A DNA stretch of 64,000 nt from Arthrobacter sp. Leaf141. GTDB lineage: Bacteria; Actinomycetota; Actinomycetes; Actinomycetales; Micrococcaceae. The stretch is from the NCBI RefSeq assembly GCF_001424565.1, contig NZ_LMOL01000005.1:344-64343 (forward strand), in the 5' to 3' direction. Position 1 is the stretch's first letter, and every line of letters starts with the position of its first letter. Positions 1 to 8,776 of this stretch are shown here, piece by piece. The notes beneath the pieces were generated by a model. It saw nothing but the letters and a program-made list of their open reading frames with translations. It was not told the DNA's origin and did no database searches. Both the position numbers and the translations under genes were made by a program.

Positions 1-79
1 AAGTCTCTTCCGGATCACGATCAGGCAGCTGGTTAGTCAACCCGCTGAGGATATGGGAGGTATCTTCTCCTGCAGCCAC
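1..79 (-). CDS. aceE: Pyruvate dehydrogenase E1 component, N-terminus only (cut by window edge)
   Basis: Reading the minus strand from a GTG at 79, the frame stays open to the left edge and gives about 26 residues including LTNQLPDRDPEET. This matches my memory of the N-terminus of actinobacterial homodimeric AceE (M. tuberculosis has a similar LPDIDPEET stretch), the thiamine-diphosphate E1 of the pyruvate dehydrogenase complex. A GAGG Shine-Dalgarno-like sequence lies just upstream of the GTG. Only the start is visible, so no catalytic motif can be checked. It is divergent from the NCS1 permease at 393. Confidence 0.7.
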   Translation of the reverse strand, partial: MAAGEDTSHILSGLTNQLPDRDPEET

Positions 80-392
80 GGAGGCCTCATTTCATCGTTG
101 AATGATTGGCGACTGTTTTTCATGATGTGAGAAAACAATCTTGCACAACGAGATTATCCAGAGGGGCCAACCCGGTCAACCGGAGCGGTGGTCCGCGGGG
201 TTCCGGTGGCGAGATACCGCTTGCCCACCGATTGTGACCGCCGGCATGCCTGATCAACCTTGACCGAAGGTGATACAGATCATACTATTATTTCACTATT
301 CAATATCTTGATTCCGCATTGTGGAATAACAGCGAGGGTCATTCGATCCGGTCTCACCACAGCGGCAGTACTCCCAGAATTGGAGCCCCCCA
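80..392. other. Divergent intergenic region between aceE and the NCS1 permease
   Basis: This 313-base stretch has no convincing gene. It is more AT-rich than its surroundings near 90-150 and 270-330, as expected for promoters firing in both directions. The clearest element is the near-palindrome at 311-327, listed separately. No confident -35/-10 pair was assigned. Confidence 0.6.
311..327. promoter_or_regulatory. 17-bp near-palindrome, candidate operator for the permease operon
   Basis: The sequence ATTCCGCATTGTGGAAT has 8-base arms with one mismatch around a single central base, 66 bases before the permease ATG. Short palindromes with TTCC/GGAA ends are typical of IclR-type operators of purine and hydantoin catabolic genes, but no cognate regulator is in the window. 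Confidence 0.4.
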
Positions 393-1958
393 ATGCAGAC
401 CAACCCCCCGGTCGGCGTCGAAACTGCAGACCTGACAGCGCCGTCAGTGCTTCCCACCCACCCCTCCGCTGGCGGTGATGCGCTCTGCGAGGCCGCCAGC
501 GCCGCCTCCGGCGTCGAGATCAGTCCCACTCTCTACAACGCGGATCTTGCCCCCACCAAAAAAGCCGGCCGCAGCTGGTCCGGCTACAGCATCTTCACCC
601 TGTGGGCCAATGACGTGCACAGCCTGGGCAACTACGCCTTCGCCATCGGCCTGTTCGCCCTGGGCCTGGGCGGCTGGCAGATCCTCCTGGCCCTGGGCAT
701 CGGCGCCGCCCTGCTGTTCGGACTGCTTAACCTCTCCGGCTTTATGGGCGTGAAGACCGGGGTTCCCTTCCCGGTCATGAGCCGCATCAGCTTCGGCATC
801 CGGGGCGCACAGATCGCCGGCCTGCTCCGCGGCGCCGTGGCCGTGGCCTGGTTCGGAATCCAGACCTACCTCGCGTCCGTGGTGTTCCGCGTGATGCTGG
901 TGGCCATGGTCCCGTCCCTGGCCGACCTGGACCGGAACTCCATCCTGGGCCTGTCCACCCTGGGCTGGATCGCCTTCGCCATCCTCTGGGTGGTGCAGCT
1001 GGTCATTGTCAGCTTCGGCATGGAAATGATCCGCAAATACGAGGCTTTCGCGGGTCCGGTCATCCTGGCAACCATGGCGGCCATCGCCGTGTGGATCTTC
1101 ATCGAAGCCGGCGGCGCCATCGCCTGGTCCGCCAACAACGCGCTGGAGGGCCCCGAAATGTGGCTCACCATTTTCGCCGGCGGCTCGCTGTGGGTCTCCA
1201 TCTACGGCACCTTCGTGTTGAACTTCTGCGACTTCACCCGCTCGGCGAAGTCGAAGAAGGCAGTGGTCCGCGGCAACTTCTGGGGCATCCCCATCAACAT
1301 GCTGCTGTTCGGCGTGATCGTGGTGGTGATGGCCGGTGGCCAGTTCAGGATCAACGGCACCATCATCCAGAGCCCCTCGGACATCGTCCAGACCATCCCC
1401 AACACGCTGTTCCTGGTCCTGGCCTGCCTCGCCCTGCTGGTCCTGACCATTGCCGTGAACCTGATGGCCAACTTCGTGGCCCCCGTCTACGCCCTCACCA
1501 ACCTGTTCCCCAAGCGGCTCAACTTCCGCAAGGCAGCAATCGTCAGCGCCGTGATCGGCCTGGTGATCCTGCCCTGGAACCTCTACAACAACCCGCTGGT
1601 CATCCTGTACTTCCTGGGTGGCCTGGGCGCACTGCTGGGCCCGCTGTTCGGTGTGGTCATGGCCGACTACTGGCTCATCCGCCGCGGCAAGGTCAACGTT
1701 CCCGAGCTCTACACCGCGTCCCGCGAAGGCGCCTACTTCTACAAAAACGGCGTCAATCCGCGGGCCATCACCGCAATGGTCCCGGCGGCTGCCGTGGCGC
1801 TGCTGATCGCCTTTGTTCCTGCGCTGGCCGCAGCCGCCCCCTTCGCCTGGTTCTTCGCCGCAGGCATCGCCGCAGTGGTGTACTTCTTCGTCGCAGACCG
1901 CGGGCAGCGACTGGTGGACCAGGACGGCGAGGCAATCGCCGTCGCCAGCACGCACTGA
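393..1958 (+). CDS. NCS1 family nucleobase/hydantoin-type permease
   Basis: A 521-residue polytopic membrane protein of the nucleobase:cation symporter-1 family, the family of Mhp1 (hydantoin), allantoin and cytosine transporters. About 12 hydrophobic segments follow a hydrophilic 65-residue N-terminus. The region around GYSIFTLWANDVHSLGNYA matches the family's first helix, and GVPFPVMSRISFGIRGA its conserved segment before helix 3. It starts a plus-strand run with a racemase-family enzyme 27 bases downstream and an SDR. This pairing suggests uptake of a hydantoin, allantoin or related cyclic ureide, but no hydantoinase or carbamoylase is present, so the substrate is inferred. The near-palindrome at 311-327 is a possible operator. 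Confidence 0.88.
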   Translation: MQTNPPVGVETADLTAPSVLPTHPSAGGDALCEAASAASGVEISPTLYNADLAPTKKAGRSWSGYSIFTLWANDVHSLGNYAFAIGLFALGLGGWQILLALGIGAALLFGLLNLSGFMGVKTGVPFPVMSRISFGIRGAQIAGLLRGAVAVAWFGIQTYLASVVFRVMLVAMVPSLADLDRNSILGLSTLGWIAFAILWVVQLVIVSFGMEMIRKYEAFAGPVILATMAAIAVWIFIEAGGAIAWSANNALEGPEMWLTIFAGGSLWVSIYGTFVLNFCDFTRSAKSKKAVVRGNFWGIPINMLLFGVIVVVMAGGQFRINGTIIQSPSDIVQTIPNTLFLVLACLALLVLTIAVNLMANFVAPVYALTNLFPKRLNFRKAAIVSAVIGLVILPWNLYNNPLVILYFLGGLGALLGPLFGVVMADYWLIRRGKVNVPELYTASREGAYFYKNGVNPRAITAMVPAAAVALLIAFVPALAAAAPFAWFFAAGIAAVVYFFVADRGQRLVDQDGEAIAVASTH

Positions 1959-1985
1959 CCGCCCACCCTCCAGCCAAGGAATCCC

Positions 1986-2738
1986 ATGCGCATACTCGTT
2001 GCAAACGTCAACACCACCTCCTCCATGACCGAGGCGATCGCCGCCCAGGCCCGCAGCATTGCGGCGCCCGGGACGGAGATTGTGGGCCTCACCCCGAGGT
2101 TCGGTGCGGACTCGTGTGAAGGAAACTTCGAAAGCTACCTGGCAGCAATCGCCGTGATGGATGCCGTGACCTCCTACCCCGAGCCGTACGACGCCGTGAT
2201 CCAGGCCGGCTACGGCGAGCACGGCCGGGAGGGGCTGCAGGAGCTCCTCGACGTTCCGGTGGTGGACATCACCGAAGCGGCGGCCAGCACCGCGATGTTC
2301 CTGGGCCACAAGTATTCGGTGGTCACCACCCTGGACCGCACCGTCCCGCTGATCGAGGACCGGCTCAAGCTCGCCGGGCTGGACGCCCGCTGCGCCTCGG
2401 TGCGGGCCAGCGGCATGGCCGTCCTTGAGCTGGAAGAGGAGCCGGAACGCGCGGTGGAGGCCATCATCGGCCAGGCGCTGCGGGCTGTCACCGACGACAA
2501 AGCGGAAGTCATCGTCCTGGGCTGCGGCGGCATGGCCGGACTGGATGAGGAGATCCGGCGGCGCGCCGGCGTGCCGGTAGTGGACGGGGTGGCGGCAGCG
2601 GTGACCATTGCCGAGTCCCTGGTCCGCCTGCGGCTCTCCACCTCCAAGGTGCGGACCTACGCTGCGCCGCGGCCCAAGACCGTCATAGGCTGGCCCCTGA
2701 ACAGCGCACCGGTGGACGCCGCGCGCCAGGGCAGCTAG
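1986..2738 (+). CDS. Asp/Glu/hydantoin racemase superfamily protein, first catalytic Cys apparently missing
   Basis: A 250-residue protein starting MRILVANVNTT, the typical N-terminus of hydantoin/allantoin racemases (HyuE/HpxA-like). The family normally uses two cysteines, one on each face of the substrate. The second is present in VLGCGGMAG near residue 179. At the first position, where homologs read roughly ACFGDPG, this protein reads AGYGEHG, so a Gly stands for Cys. Arylmalonate decarboxylase, in the same fold, also keeps only the second Cys. The product may therefore be an isomerase or decarboxylase rather than a true two-base racemase. It sits 27 bases after the NCS1 permease and 15 before an SDR, so probably co-transcribed. 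Confidence 0.8.
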   Translation: MRILVANVNTTSSMTEAIAAQARSIAAPGTEIVGLTPRFGADSCEGNFESYLAAIAVMDAVTSYPEPYDAVIQAGYGEHGREGLQELLDVPVVDITEAAASTAMFLGHKYSVVTTLDRTVPLIEDRLKLAGLDARCASVRASGMAVLELEEEPERAVEAIIGQALRAVTDDKAEVIVLGCGGMAGLDEEIRRRAGVPVVDGVAAAVTIAESLVRLRLSTSKVRTYAAPRPKTVIGWPLNSAPVDAARQGS

Positions 2739-2753
2739 GTACAGGAGATCGGC

Positions 2754-3515
2754 GTGGAGAGTCCCCATCCCAACGGACGCGTGGCAGTGGTCACCGGGGC
2801 CGGCTCCGGCATCGGCCGGGAAGTGGCCCGGCAGATGCTGGCCGCCGGCTACCGGGTGGCCCTCGCCGGCCGTCACCGGGAGCCGCTGGACGACGCCGCC
2901 GGCGGCCATCCCGCCGCGCTGGTGGTGCCGTGCGACGTCACCCGGCCCGACGCCGTCGAACGCCTTTTTGCGGACGTCCTGGGCACGTGGGGGCGCGTGG
3001 ATGTCCTGTTCAACAATGCCGGCGTCTTTGGTCCGGCGGCGGGCGTGGACGAGATCAGCCTGGCCGACTGGGACGCCACGGTGGCGGTCAACCTGACCGG
3101 GTCCATGCTGTGCGCGGCAGCGGCGGTCCGGGCCATGAAGGGGCAGGAGCCGCAGGGCGGCCGGATCATCAACAACGGTTCCATTTCCGCCCACGTGCCG
3201 CGGCCCAGGACCGTTGCCTACACCGTCACCAAGCACGCCATGACGGGGCTGACCAAAAGCATTGAGCTGGACGGCAGGGGCTTCGGGATCACCTGTGGGC
3301 AGATCGATATCGGCAACACCAGCACTGGGATCATGGACACCATCGGGGTGGGCTCCGGCGCGCTCCAGGCGGATGGCAGCCGCCGGGTTGAACCGATGTT
3401 CCCGGTGGCCGACGCCGCCCGGGCCGTGCTGATGATGGCGGACATGCCGGCCTCCGCCAGCGTGGGTTCCGTGGTGGTCACGGCCGCGGGAATGCCGTTC
3501 GTGGGCCGCGGCTGA
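2754..3515 (+). CDS. Short-chain dehydrogenase/reductase
   Basis: A 253-residue classical SDR. The NAD(P)-binding motif TGAGSGIG is near residue 15, NNAG near 90, and the catalytic YxxxK appears as YTVTK near 159 with an upstream Ser in the NGSISAH segment. GTG start, preceded by AGGAGA. An Arg follows the second beta strand (AGRHRE), which hints at NADP preference, but this is only an inference. It is the third gene of the permease-racemase run and could oxidise or reduce a product of the imported compound; the substrate cannot be read from sequence. Confidence 0.85.
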   Translation: MESPHPNGRVAVVTGAGSGIGREVARQMLAAGYRVALAGRHREPLDDAAGGHPAALVVPCDVTRPDAVERLFADVLGTWGRVDVLFNNAGVFGPAAGVDEISLADWDATVAVNLTGSMLCAAAAVRAMKGQEPQGGRIINNGSISAHVPRPRTVAYTVTKHAMTGLTKSIELDGRGFGITCGQIDIGNTSTGIMDTIGVGSGALQADGSRRVEPMFPVADAARAVLMMADMPASASVGSVVVTAAGMPFVGRG

Positions 3516-3582
3516 GCCTGCACCCGCAGGAATCCGGGCCGGCTTCGGCCGCCCGGGAACCGATGTGGCCTAGGATCAGGCC

Positions 3583-4308
3583 ATGACCGCAAACAAGGGA
3601 CTGGCTCTTTTCCGCACCTGGTTCGCGCTGCTGGGCTTCGTGGCAGTCCTGTTCCAGTTCCTGTACCTGATGCAGAACGTCCCGGGCGCAAGCGCCGGCA
3701 ACTACTTCAGCTACTTCACCATCGAGTCCAACATCATCGCCTTCGTCACGCTGGGCATCGCCGCCTGGTTCGCCTGGAAGGGGGCGAGCCCCCGCTGGCT
3801 GGAACTGCTCCGCGGCGCCGCCACCGTGTACATGACCATCACCGGAATCACGTACAGCCTGCTGCTGAGCGACGTGGACGTGAACACACCACTGCCCTGG
3901 GTCAACGTGGTGCTGCATTACACAGTGCCCACCATCATTGTGATCGACTGGCTGGTGGACCTGCCCAAGACCAGGATCTCCATCAGGACCTCGCTGCTGT
4001 GGCTCGCATTTCCGCTGGCCTACCTGGTCTACAGCCTGATCCGTGGCCCCTTCGCCGACTGGTACCCCTACCCGTTCCTCGATCCCCGGCTGGGCGGCTA
4101 TGGCACCGTGGCCGTGATGTCCGTCCTGATTGCCGTGGCGGCGTTCGCCTTTGCCGTGATCGCAGCGTTGTCCACCCGGCTGCAGAACCTGGTGCCGCAC
4201 CCCGCCACCGCAGCGGCAGGGACCAGGGTGGCCGGCACCGGGCAGGGCCCGGACCGGATTACCGGCACTGGTCCAGGTACCGCCACAGGTCCCGGCAGCG
4301 TCAGCTAA
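3583..4308 (+). CDS. Pr6Pr family integral membrane protein
   Basis: A 241-residue protein with about six hydrophobic helices over residues 8-205, matching the actinobacterial Pr6Pr (FAR-17a/AIG1-like) family; the segment FSYFTIESNIIAF is a recognisable family feature. Function of the bacterial family is not established. The last 35 residues are a soluble Gly/Thr/Pro tail with GTG and TGT repeats. It is convergent with the minus-strand gene ending at 4317, only 8 bases away. Confidence 0.78.
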   Translation: MTANKGLALFRTWFALLGFVAVLFQFLYLMQNVPGASAGNYFSYFTIESNIIAFVTLGIAAWFAWKGASPRWLELLRGAATVYMTITGITYSLLLSDVDVNTPLPWVNVVLHYTVPTIIVIDWLVDLPKTRISIRTSLLWLAFPLAYLVYSLIRGPFADWYPYPFLDPRLGGYGTVAVMSVLIAVAAFAFAVIAALSTRLQNLVPHPATAAAGTRVAGTGQGPDRITGTGPGTATGPGSVS

Positions 4309-4316
4309 GGCAGCAG

Positions 4317-4694
4317 CTAAAGGGGCAGCAGCGCCGACAGGTCCGCGCGGAGCCCGGACGCTGCCACCTTCCCTGCCGCGACGGCGTCTGCCCAGCGGAT
4401 CCTGCCGCTGACCATCCCCAGCCAGGTGGCGGCGTCGCACTCTATGACGTTGGGCGGGGTGCCGCGGGTATGCCGGGGACCCTCGACGCACTGGGTGACG
4501 CCGAACGGCGGCACCCGCACTTCCACGGAGTTGCCGGGCGCGCGGGCCGTGACTTCCTCCAGTGAATACCGCACCGCCGTTGCGAGTGTCTGGCGCGGAA
4601 CCGCTGCGTCCGAGGGGGCTTCCTGGGCGCGCTGCCAGGCGGCGAGCGCGGCAGCGCCTTCCTCAAGATCAATCCGACGGCGGGCTATGGCCAT
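4317..4694 (-). CDS. SCP2-like (sterol carrier) family protein
   Basis: A 125-residue soluble protein. The start at 4694 was chosen over upstream codons because GGAAGGAGG lies 7-8 bases before it. The C-terminal two thirds (from about residue 45, with [13 protein letters not shown] and [17 protein letters not shown]) resembles the SCP2 lipid-binding fold used by many small actinobacterial proteins. No catalytic motif was seen. It lies 28 bases after the asparaginase gene on the same strand, so the two are probably co-transcribed. The ligand is unknown. Confidence 0.72.
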   Translation of the reverse strand: MAIARRRIDLEEGAAALAAWQRAQEAPSDAAVPRQTLATAVRYSLEEVTARAPGNSVEVRVPPFGVTQCVEGPRHTRGTPPNVIECDAATWLGMVSGRIRWADAVAAGKVAASGLRADLSALLPL

Positions 4695-4722
4695 GCGTCG
4701 GGCCTCCTTCCGGTGGGGTGGG

Positions 4723-5745
4723 TCAGGGCTGGTCCAGCAGGGCGGACACCGAAGGGCCCAGCCGGATCTGGCCCACGGGCCGGCCACCGCCCAGGACGGG
4801 TTCCACAACTTTGGCCAGGACGTCCGCCACCTTATCCGGGTCCACGGCACCTGCGGCCGCGAGCAAGGTCAGCGCCACCAGCGAGGTGGCCCGGAGGTTG
4901 CCGTCCAGGACCTTGATGGCCACGGAAACGCCCTGCGGCGTGGCCATGGCCAGGACGCCTTCCGCCCCGATCTTGGCGATGACTTCCAGGTCCTCCATCA
5001 CCACGGTGTTGGCCTCGCCCTTGCCCTGCACTGCCCATGGGTAGTCCAGCATGGAGGTGGCAATGGTGGCGGCCCGGGCGTTGGAGTGTTTGTCCCCGGG
5101 GGCCTTGGCCAGCTGCGAGTACGCGCGGGCCAAGCCTTTCAGGGACAGTGCGGCCACGGGGGCGCCGCAGCCGTCAACACCCAGGTGCGCGATCCGTTCG
5201 TCGGCGTTTTCCTCGATGGCGGTGCGGACAGCCTGCTGCAGCGGGTGGTTGGGCTCAAGGTAGCTGGCGGTGTCCCAGCCGTTTTCGGTGCACGCCCAGA
5301 GGAACGCGGCGTGCTTGCCGGAGCAGTTGAACGCCAGCCTGGACCTGCCGCGTTCGGAGCGGACCAGCCAGTTCCGTGCGGTTTCGTCCTGTGGCCAGGC
5401 CTCGGGGCAGAGCAGCTGGTCCTCCCGGACGCCCGCAGCCTTCAGCATCCCGGACACCACATCCATGTGGTCCAGGGACCCGGTGTGGCTGCCGCAGGCC
5501 ACCGCCACCTGGGCGCCCCGCAGCGGGACGCCGCACTGCATGGCGGCCAGGGCCTGGAACGGTTTGAGGGCCGACCGGGCATAGACGGGGGTGGAGATGT
5601 CGCCCAGTTCCGTGACCACGGAGCCGTCCGCCGCGAGGAGCACGGCGGAGCCGAGGTGGCGGGACTCCACAAAACCGCTGCGTTCAATAACGGCCAGTTC
5701 GACGGCGGAGTCCACGGTGAAGGTGGCGTGCGGGTTGTGGGGCAT
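4723..5745 (-). CDS. L-asparaginase II family amidohydrolase
   Basis: A 340-residue protein of the asparaginase II family (the Rhizobium etli AnsA type, unrelated to E. coli AnsB), which hydrolyses asparagine to aspartate and ammonia. Family hallmarks seen are [10 protein letters not shown] near residue 48, CGSHTG near 75, [10 protein letters not shown] near 130 and GVDGCGAPV near 185. The ATG at 5745 was preferred; an in-frame GTG at 5778 would overlap the neighbouring stop region. Neither start has a strong ribosome site. It lies downstream of the molybdopterin enzyme on the same strand and before the SCP2-like gene. Confidence 0.85.
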   Translation of the reverse strand: MPHNPHATFTVDSAVELAVIERSGFVESRHLGSAVLLAADGSVVTELGDISTPVYARSALKPFQALAAMQCGVPLRGAQVAVACGSHTGSLDHMDVVSGMLKAAGVREDQLLCPEAWPQDETARNWLVRSERGRSRLAFNCSGKHAAFLWACTENGWDTASYLEPNHPLQQAVRTAIEENADERIAHLGVDGCGAPVAALSLKGLARAYSQLAKAPGDKHSNARAATIATSMLDYPWAVQGKGEANTVVMEDLEVIAKIGAEGVLAMATPQGVSVAIKVLDGNLRATSLVALTLLAAAGAVDPDKVADVLAKVVEPVLGGGRPVGQIRLGPSVSALLDQP

Positions 5746-5782
5746 GCTGCTTAGTCTATGGTCCGGCCGGGCCTGCACCGCG

Positions 5783-7357
5783 CTACTGGACGGTGACCAT
5801 CACGGACTGCCAGCCGGATGCGCCGTCCGGCACGGGGTCGGCGCGCTGGTCCGTCTGGACCTCGCCGGTGCCGTCCGTTGCCCGGACCTTGATGTAGTGC
5901 GGGCCCGGGGTGGCGTCCCACTGGTAGGACCACTGCCGCCAGGTGACCAGTGAAGCCTCCGTGGACAGCTCGGCTTCCGCCCAGTCGTTGTTGTCGATCT
6001 GGACTTCCACTTTGGTGATGCCGCGGGTCTGCGCCCAGGCGGTGCCGCCCACGGCGACCTTCCCGGCCGGGACCTTAGCGAAGGACTTGGGCACGTCCAC
6101 CCGCGCCATGGTCTTGATGGGTCCGCGCTCGGACCAGCCGCGGTCGGTCCAGTAGGCCTTGCTGTCCGCGAACCGGGTGACTTCGAGGTCAACCACCCAT
6201 TTGGTGGCGGACACAAAACCGTACAGGCCCGGGACCACCATCCGGACGGGGTAGCCGTGCTCCAGGGGCAGCGGTTCGCCGTTCATGCCGATGGCCAGGA
6301 TGGCGTCCCGGTCATCCTGCAGGACTTCCAGGGGCGTGGAGGCGCTGAAGCCGTCAATCGAGGTGGAAAGGACCATGTCGGCACCGTCCTTGGGCCTGGC
6401 CCGGCGGAGGACTTCGCGGATGGGCAGGCCCAGCCACTTGGCGTTTCCGGCCAGGTTACCGCCCACGGGGTTGGACACGCAGGTGAGGGAGACGTGGGTT
6501 TCGATGAGTTCGGCATCCAGCAGGTCCTGGAACGTGAGCCGGACTTCCTCCTCCACCATGCCGTGGATGCGCAGCTCCCAGTCGGCGGCATTGATCTCGG
6601 GGACGCTGAGCGCTGTATCAATCCGGTAGAACTCGTTGTTCGGGGTCAGCCAGGACGGCATGCCGGCCACCGGGGACTGCACGCCCTCGGGAACTGCTGC
6701 GGCAGCCTTGGCCGGGGCGGGCAGCTGCATCGCGCTCCGGGCCTGGGCAATGTTGCTCCTGGCCGCGCTGAGCAGCCGGCCGCCGGTTGCCGCGATACCC
6801 GCACCAACGGCGGTGATGCCGGCCGCGGCGAAAAACCTCCGCCGGCTGGTGGCGGGCCGCCCGTCGTCCGCGGACTGGTCGGCGGGGGCTTCGGGCCACG
6901 CCTTGAGGCGCCACAGGGGAGCCACAAGCAACCGGAGGGCCACCAGGCCGGCCAGGGTGCCCAGGACGCTGGGGATCGCGTCGACAGGGTTGACGCCGGC
7001 GCGGGTCACCACGGCGCCCACAATCACGGCGCCCATAAACAGGACGCCCAGGACACCGAGCGCCCATTTACGGAACGCCACCACACCCAGCACGCAGGCC
7101 AGCAGCGCAATGGTCACACCCATGCCGGCGAACAGGGCCGCCTTGTCATTGGTGCCGAACGTGGCGATGGCGAAGTCCTTCATCCACGGCGGCGTGAAGT
7201 CGATGAAGGTTGACCCCAAGGCAAAGAGCGGGGTTGCCCTCGCCGTGAAGAACGCTCCGATGAGTTCTGCCACTGCCAGCACGACGGCGGCAGCCACCAC
7301 GCCTGCCAGCGCCGCCATGGCGGTGGTTCCCTTGGGCCAATTCCGTTGCGTCTTCAT
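5783..7357 (-). CDS. Membrane-anchored molybdopterin-dependent oxidoreductase (sulfite oxidase-like)
   Basis: A 524-residue protein with hydrophobic helices in the first 170 residues (two near 13-55, more near 80-150), followed by an Arg-rich TSRRRFFAAAGITAVG segment resembling a twin-arginine signal, then an extracytoplasmic sulfite-oxidase fold. The molybdopterin-ligating Cys is in THVSLTCVSNPVGG. The C-terminal part (PGPHYIKVRATDGTGEVQT) matches the Mo-co oxidoreductase dimerisation domain. The start at 7357 (MKTQRNWPKG) skips a 19-residue upstream extension; its ribosome site is weak. The substrate is unknown. It is divergent from purD. Confidence 0.85.
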   Translation of the reverse strand: MKTQRNWPKGTTAMAALAGVVAAAVVLAVAELIGAFFTARATPLFALGSTFIDFTPPWMKDFAIATFGTNDKAALFAGMGVTIALLACVLGVVAFRKWALGVLGVLFMGAVIVGAVVTRAGVNPVDAIPSVLGTLAGLVALRLLVAPLWRLKAWPEAPADQSADDGRPATSRRRFFAAAGITAVGAGIAATGGRLLSAARSNIAQARSAMQLPAPAKAAAAVPEGVQSPVAGMPSWLTPNNEFYRIDTALSVPEINAADWELRIHGMVEEEVRLTFQDLLDAELIETHVSLTCVSNPVGGNLAGNAKWLGLPIREVLRRARPKDGADMVLSTSIDGFSASTPLEVLQDDRDAILAIGMNGEPLPLEHGYPVRMVVPGLYGFVSATKWVVDLEVTRFADSKAYWTDRGWSERGPIKTMARVDVPKSFAKVPAGKVAVGGTAWAQTRGITKVEVQIDNNDWAEAELSTEASLVTWRQWSYQWDATPGPHYIKVRATDGTGEVQTDQRADPVPDGASGWQSVMVTVQ

Positions 7358-7456
7358 GTCAGCTATTCGGAGTGGCGGGTGCCGCGGATTGTCCGGGCAG
7401 GTTGGCAAAGACACAGCTTAGGCCCGCTAAGGGTGCACCACGTACCCTTGTTGACT

Positions 7457-8776
7457 GTGAAGGTACTCGTCATTGGCCCCGGAGGCCGCGAACACGCCAT
7501 TGTCCGCTCCCTGCTCGCCGACCCCAACGTGTCCGAGGTCCACGCTGCACCCGGCAACGCCGGCATCAGCAAACTGGTCCCGACGCACCGGATCGACGGC
7601 AACGATCCGCAGGCCGTGGCGGCGCTCGCCACCCGGCTCGCCGTTGACCTGGTGGTGGTGGGACCGGAGGCGCCGCTGGCGGCAGGGGTCTCTGACGCCG
7701 TCCGCGCCACCGGCATCCCGGTGTTCGGCCCGGACAAGGCAGCAGCCCAGCTTGAAGCGTCCAAGGCGTTTGCCAAGGAAATCATGGCCGAAGCCGAGGT
7801 GCCCACGGCCATGGCCCTGGTGGCCACCAACGCAGCCGAAGCTGCTTCTGCCCTGGACACCTTCGGCGCACCTTACGTAGTGAAGGACGACGGCCTGGCC
7901 GCCGGCAAGGGCGTTGTGGTCACCAAGGACCGCGACGAAGCCCTGGCCCACGCGCAGACCTGCTTCGACGCCGGCGGAACCGTGGTCATCGAGGAATTCC
8001 TGGACGGCCCAGAAGTGTCCCTCTTTGTCCTGTGCGACGGCCACAACACCGTGGCACTGTCCCCGGCACAGGATTTCAAGCGGATCTTCGATAACGACGA
8101 AGGCCCCAATACCGGCGGCATGGGCGCCTACACCCCCCTCGAATGGGCACCCGAAGGGCTGGTCCAGGAAGTCATTGACCGCGTGGCGCAGCCCACCGTC
8201 AACGAAATGGCCCGCCGTGGCACCCCCTTTGTGGGTGTGTTGTTCGTGGGGCTGGCCCTGACCACCCGCGGCACCCGCGTCATCGAATTCAATGTCCGCT
8301 TCGGCGACCCTGAAACGCAGGCCGTCCTGGCCCGGCTCAAGACCCCTCTCGGTTCCCTGCTCCTGGCCGCTGCCAAGGGCGAACTGGACCGGGTGGATGA
8401 GCTGCGCTGGTCGAAGGAAACGGCTGTCGCCGTCGTCGTGGCGTCCGAAAATTACCCGGACACCCCCCGGACGGGCGACCGGATCCGCGGCCTCAAGAAG
8501 GCGGAAGCGCTGGACGGCGTGCACGTCATCCACGCCGGCACGGCGCTGGACAACGACGGCAAAGTGGTCTCCGCAGGCGGCCGTGTCCTGGCTGTGGTGG
8601 CCCTGGGCAGCGACCTGGTGGAAGCGCGCGAAAAGGCGTACGACGGCGTGGAGCTGGTGCAGCTGGACGGCTCGCAGTTCCGCAGCGACATTGGCCGCAA
8701 GGCCGCACGCAACGAGATTAAGGTCTCCACCGCCACCGGAGCCCTCCCCGTGACGAAGGCGAAAGGCCTGGCATGA
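7457..8776 (+). CDS. purD: Phosphoribosylamine-glycine ligase (GAR synthetase)
   Basis: A 439-residue ATP-grasp enzyme that joins glycine to phosphoribosylamine in step two of de novo purine synthesis. It starts MKVLVIGPGGREHAI, the canonical PurD N-terminus, from a GTG at 7457. Other hallmarks are KDDGLAAGKGVVV near residue 140, SPAQDFKRIFDNDEGPNTGGMGAY in the middle (read with the neighbours at 8068-8140) and EFNVRFGDPE near 278. The length is normal for the family. Its stop overlaps the start of purC by four bases (ATGA), indicating translational coupling. Confidence 0.97.
   Translation: MKVLVIGPGGREHAIVRSLLADPNVSEVHAAPGNAGISKLVPTHRIDGNDPQAVAALATRLAVDLVVVGPEAPLAAGVSDAVRATGIPVFGPDKAAAQLEASKAFAKEIMAEAEVPTAMALVATNAAEAASALDTFGAPYVVKDDGLAAGKGVVVTKDRDEALAHAQTCFDAGGTVVIEEFLDGPEVSLFVLCDGHNTVALSPAQDFKRIFDNDEGPNTGGMGAYTPLEWAPEGLVQEVIDRVAQPTVNEMARRGTPFVGVLFVGLALTTRGTRVIEFNVRFGDPETQAVLARLKTPLGSLLLAAAKGELDRVDELRWSKETAVAVVVASENYPDTPRTGDRIRGLKKAEALDGVHVIHAGTALDNDGKVVSAGGRVLAVVALGSDLVEAREKAYDGVELVQLDGSQFRSDIGRKAARNEIKVSTATGALPVTKAKGLA

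Noticed and set aside
1..36. Plus-strand frame ending at TAG 36 (KSLPDHDQAAG)
   Set aside because: Only 11 codons; the minus-strand frame in the same place matches the AceE N-terminus with a proper start, so this is its shadow.
444..3236. 930-codon minus-strand open frame opposite the permease, racemase and SDR genes
   Set aside because: It is the mirror of three well-supported plus-strand genes and has His/Gly/Arg-rich composition with no domain; high GC makes such antisense frames common.
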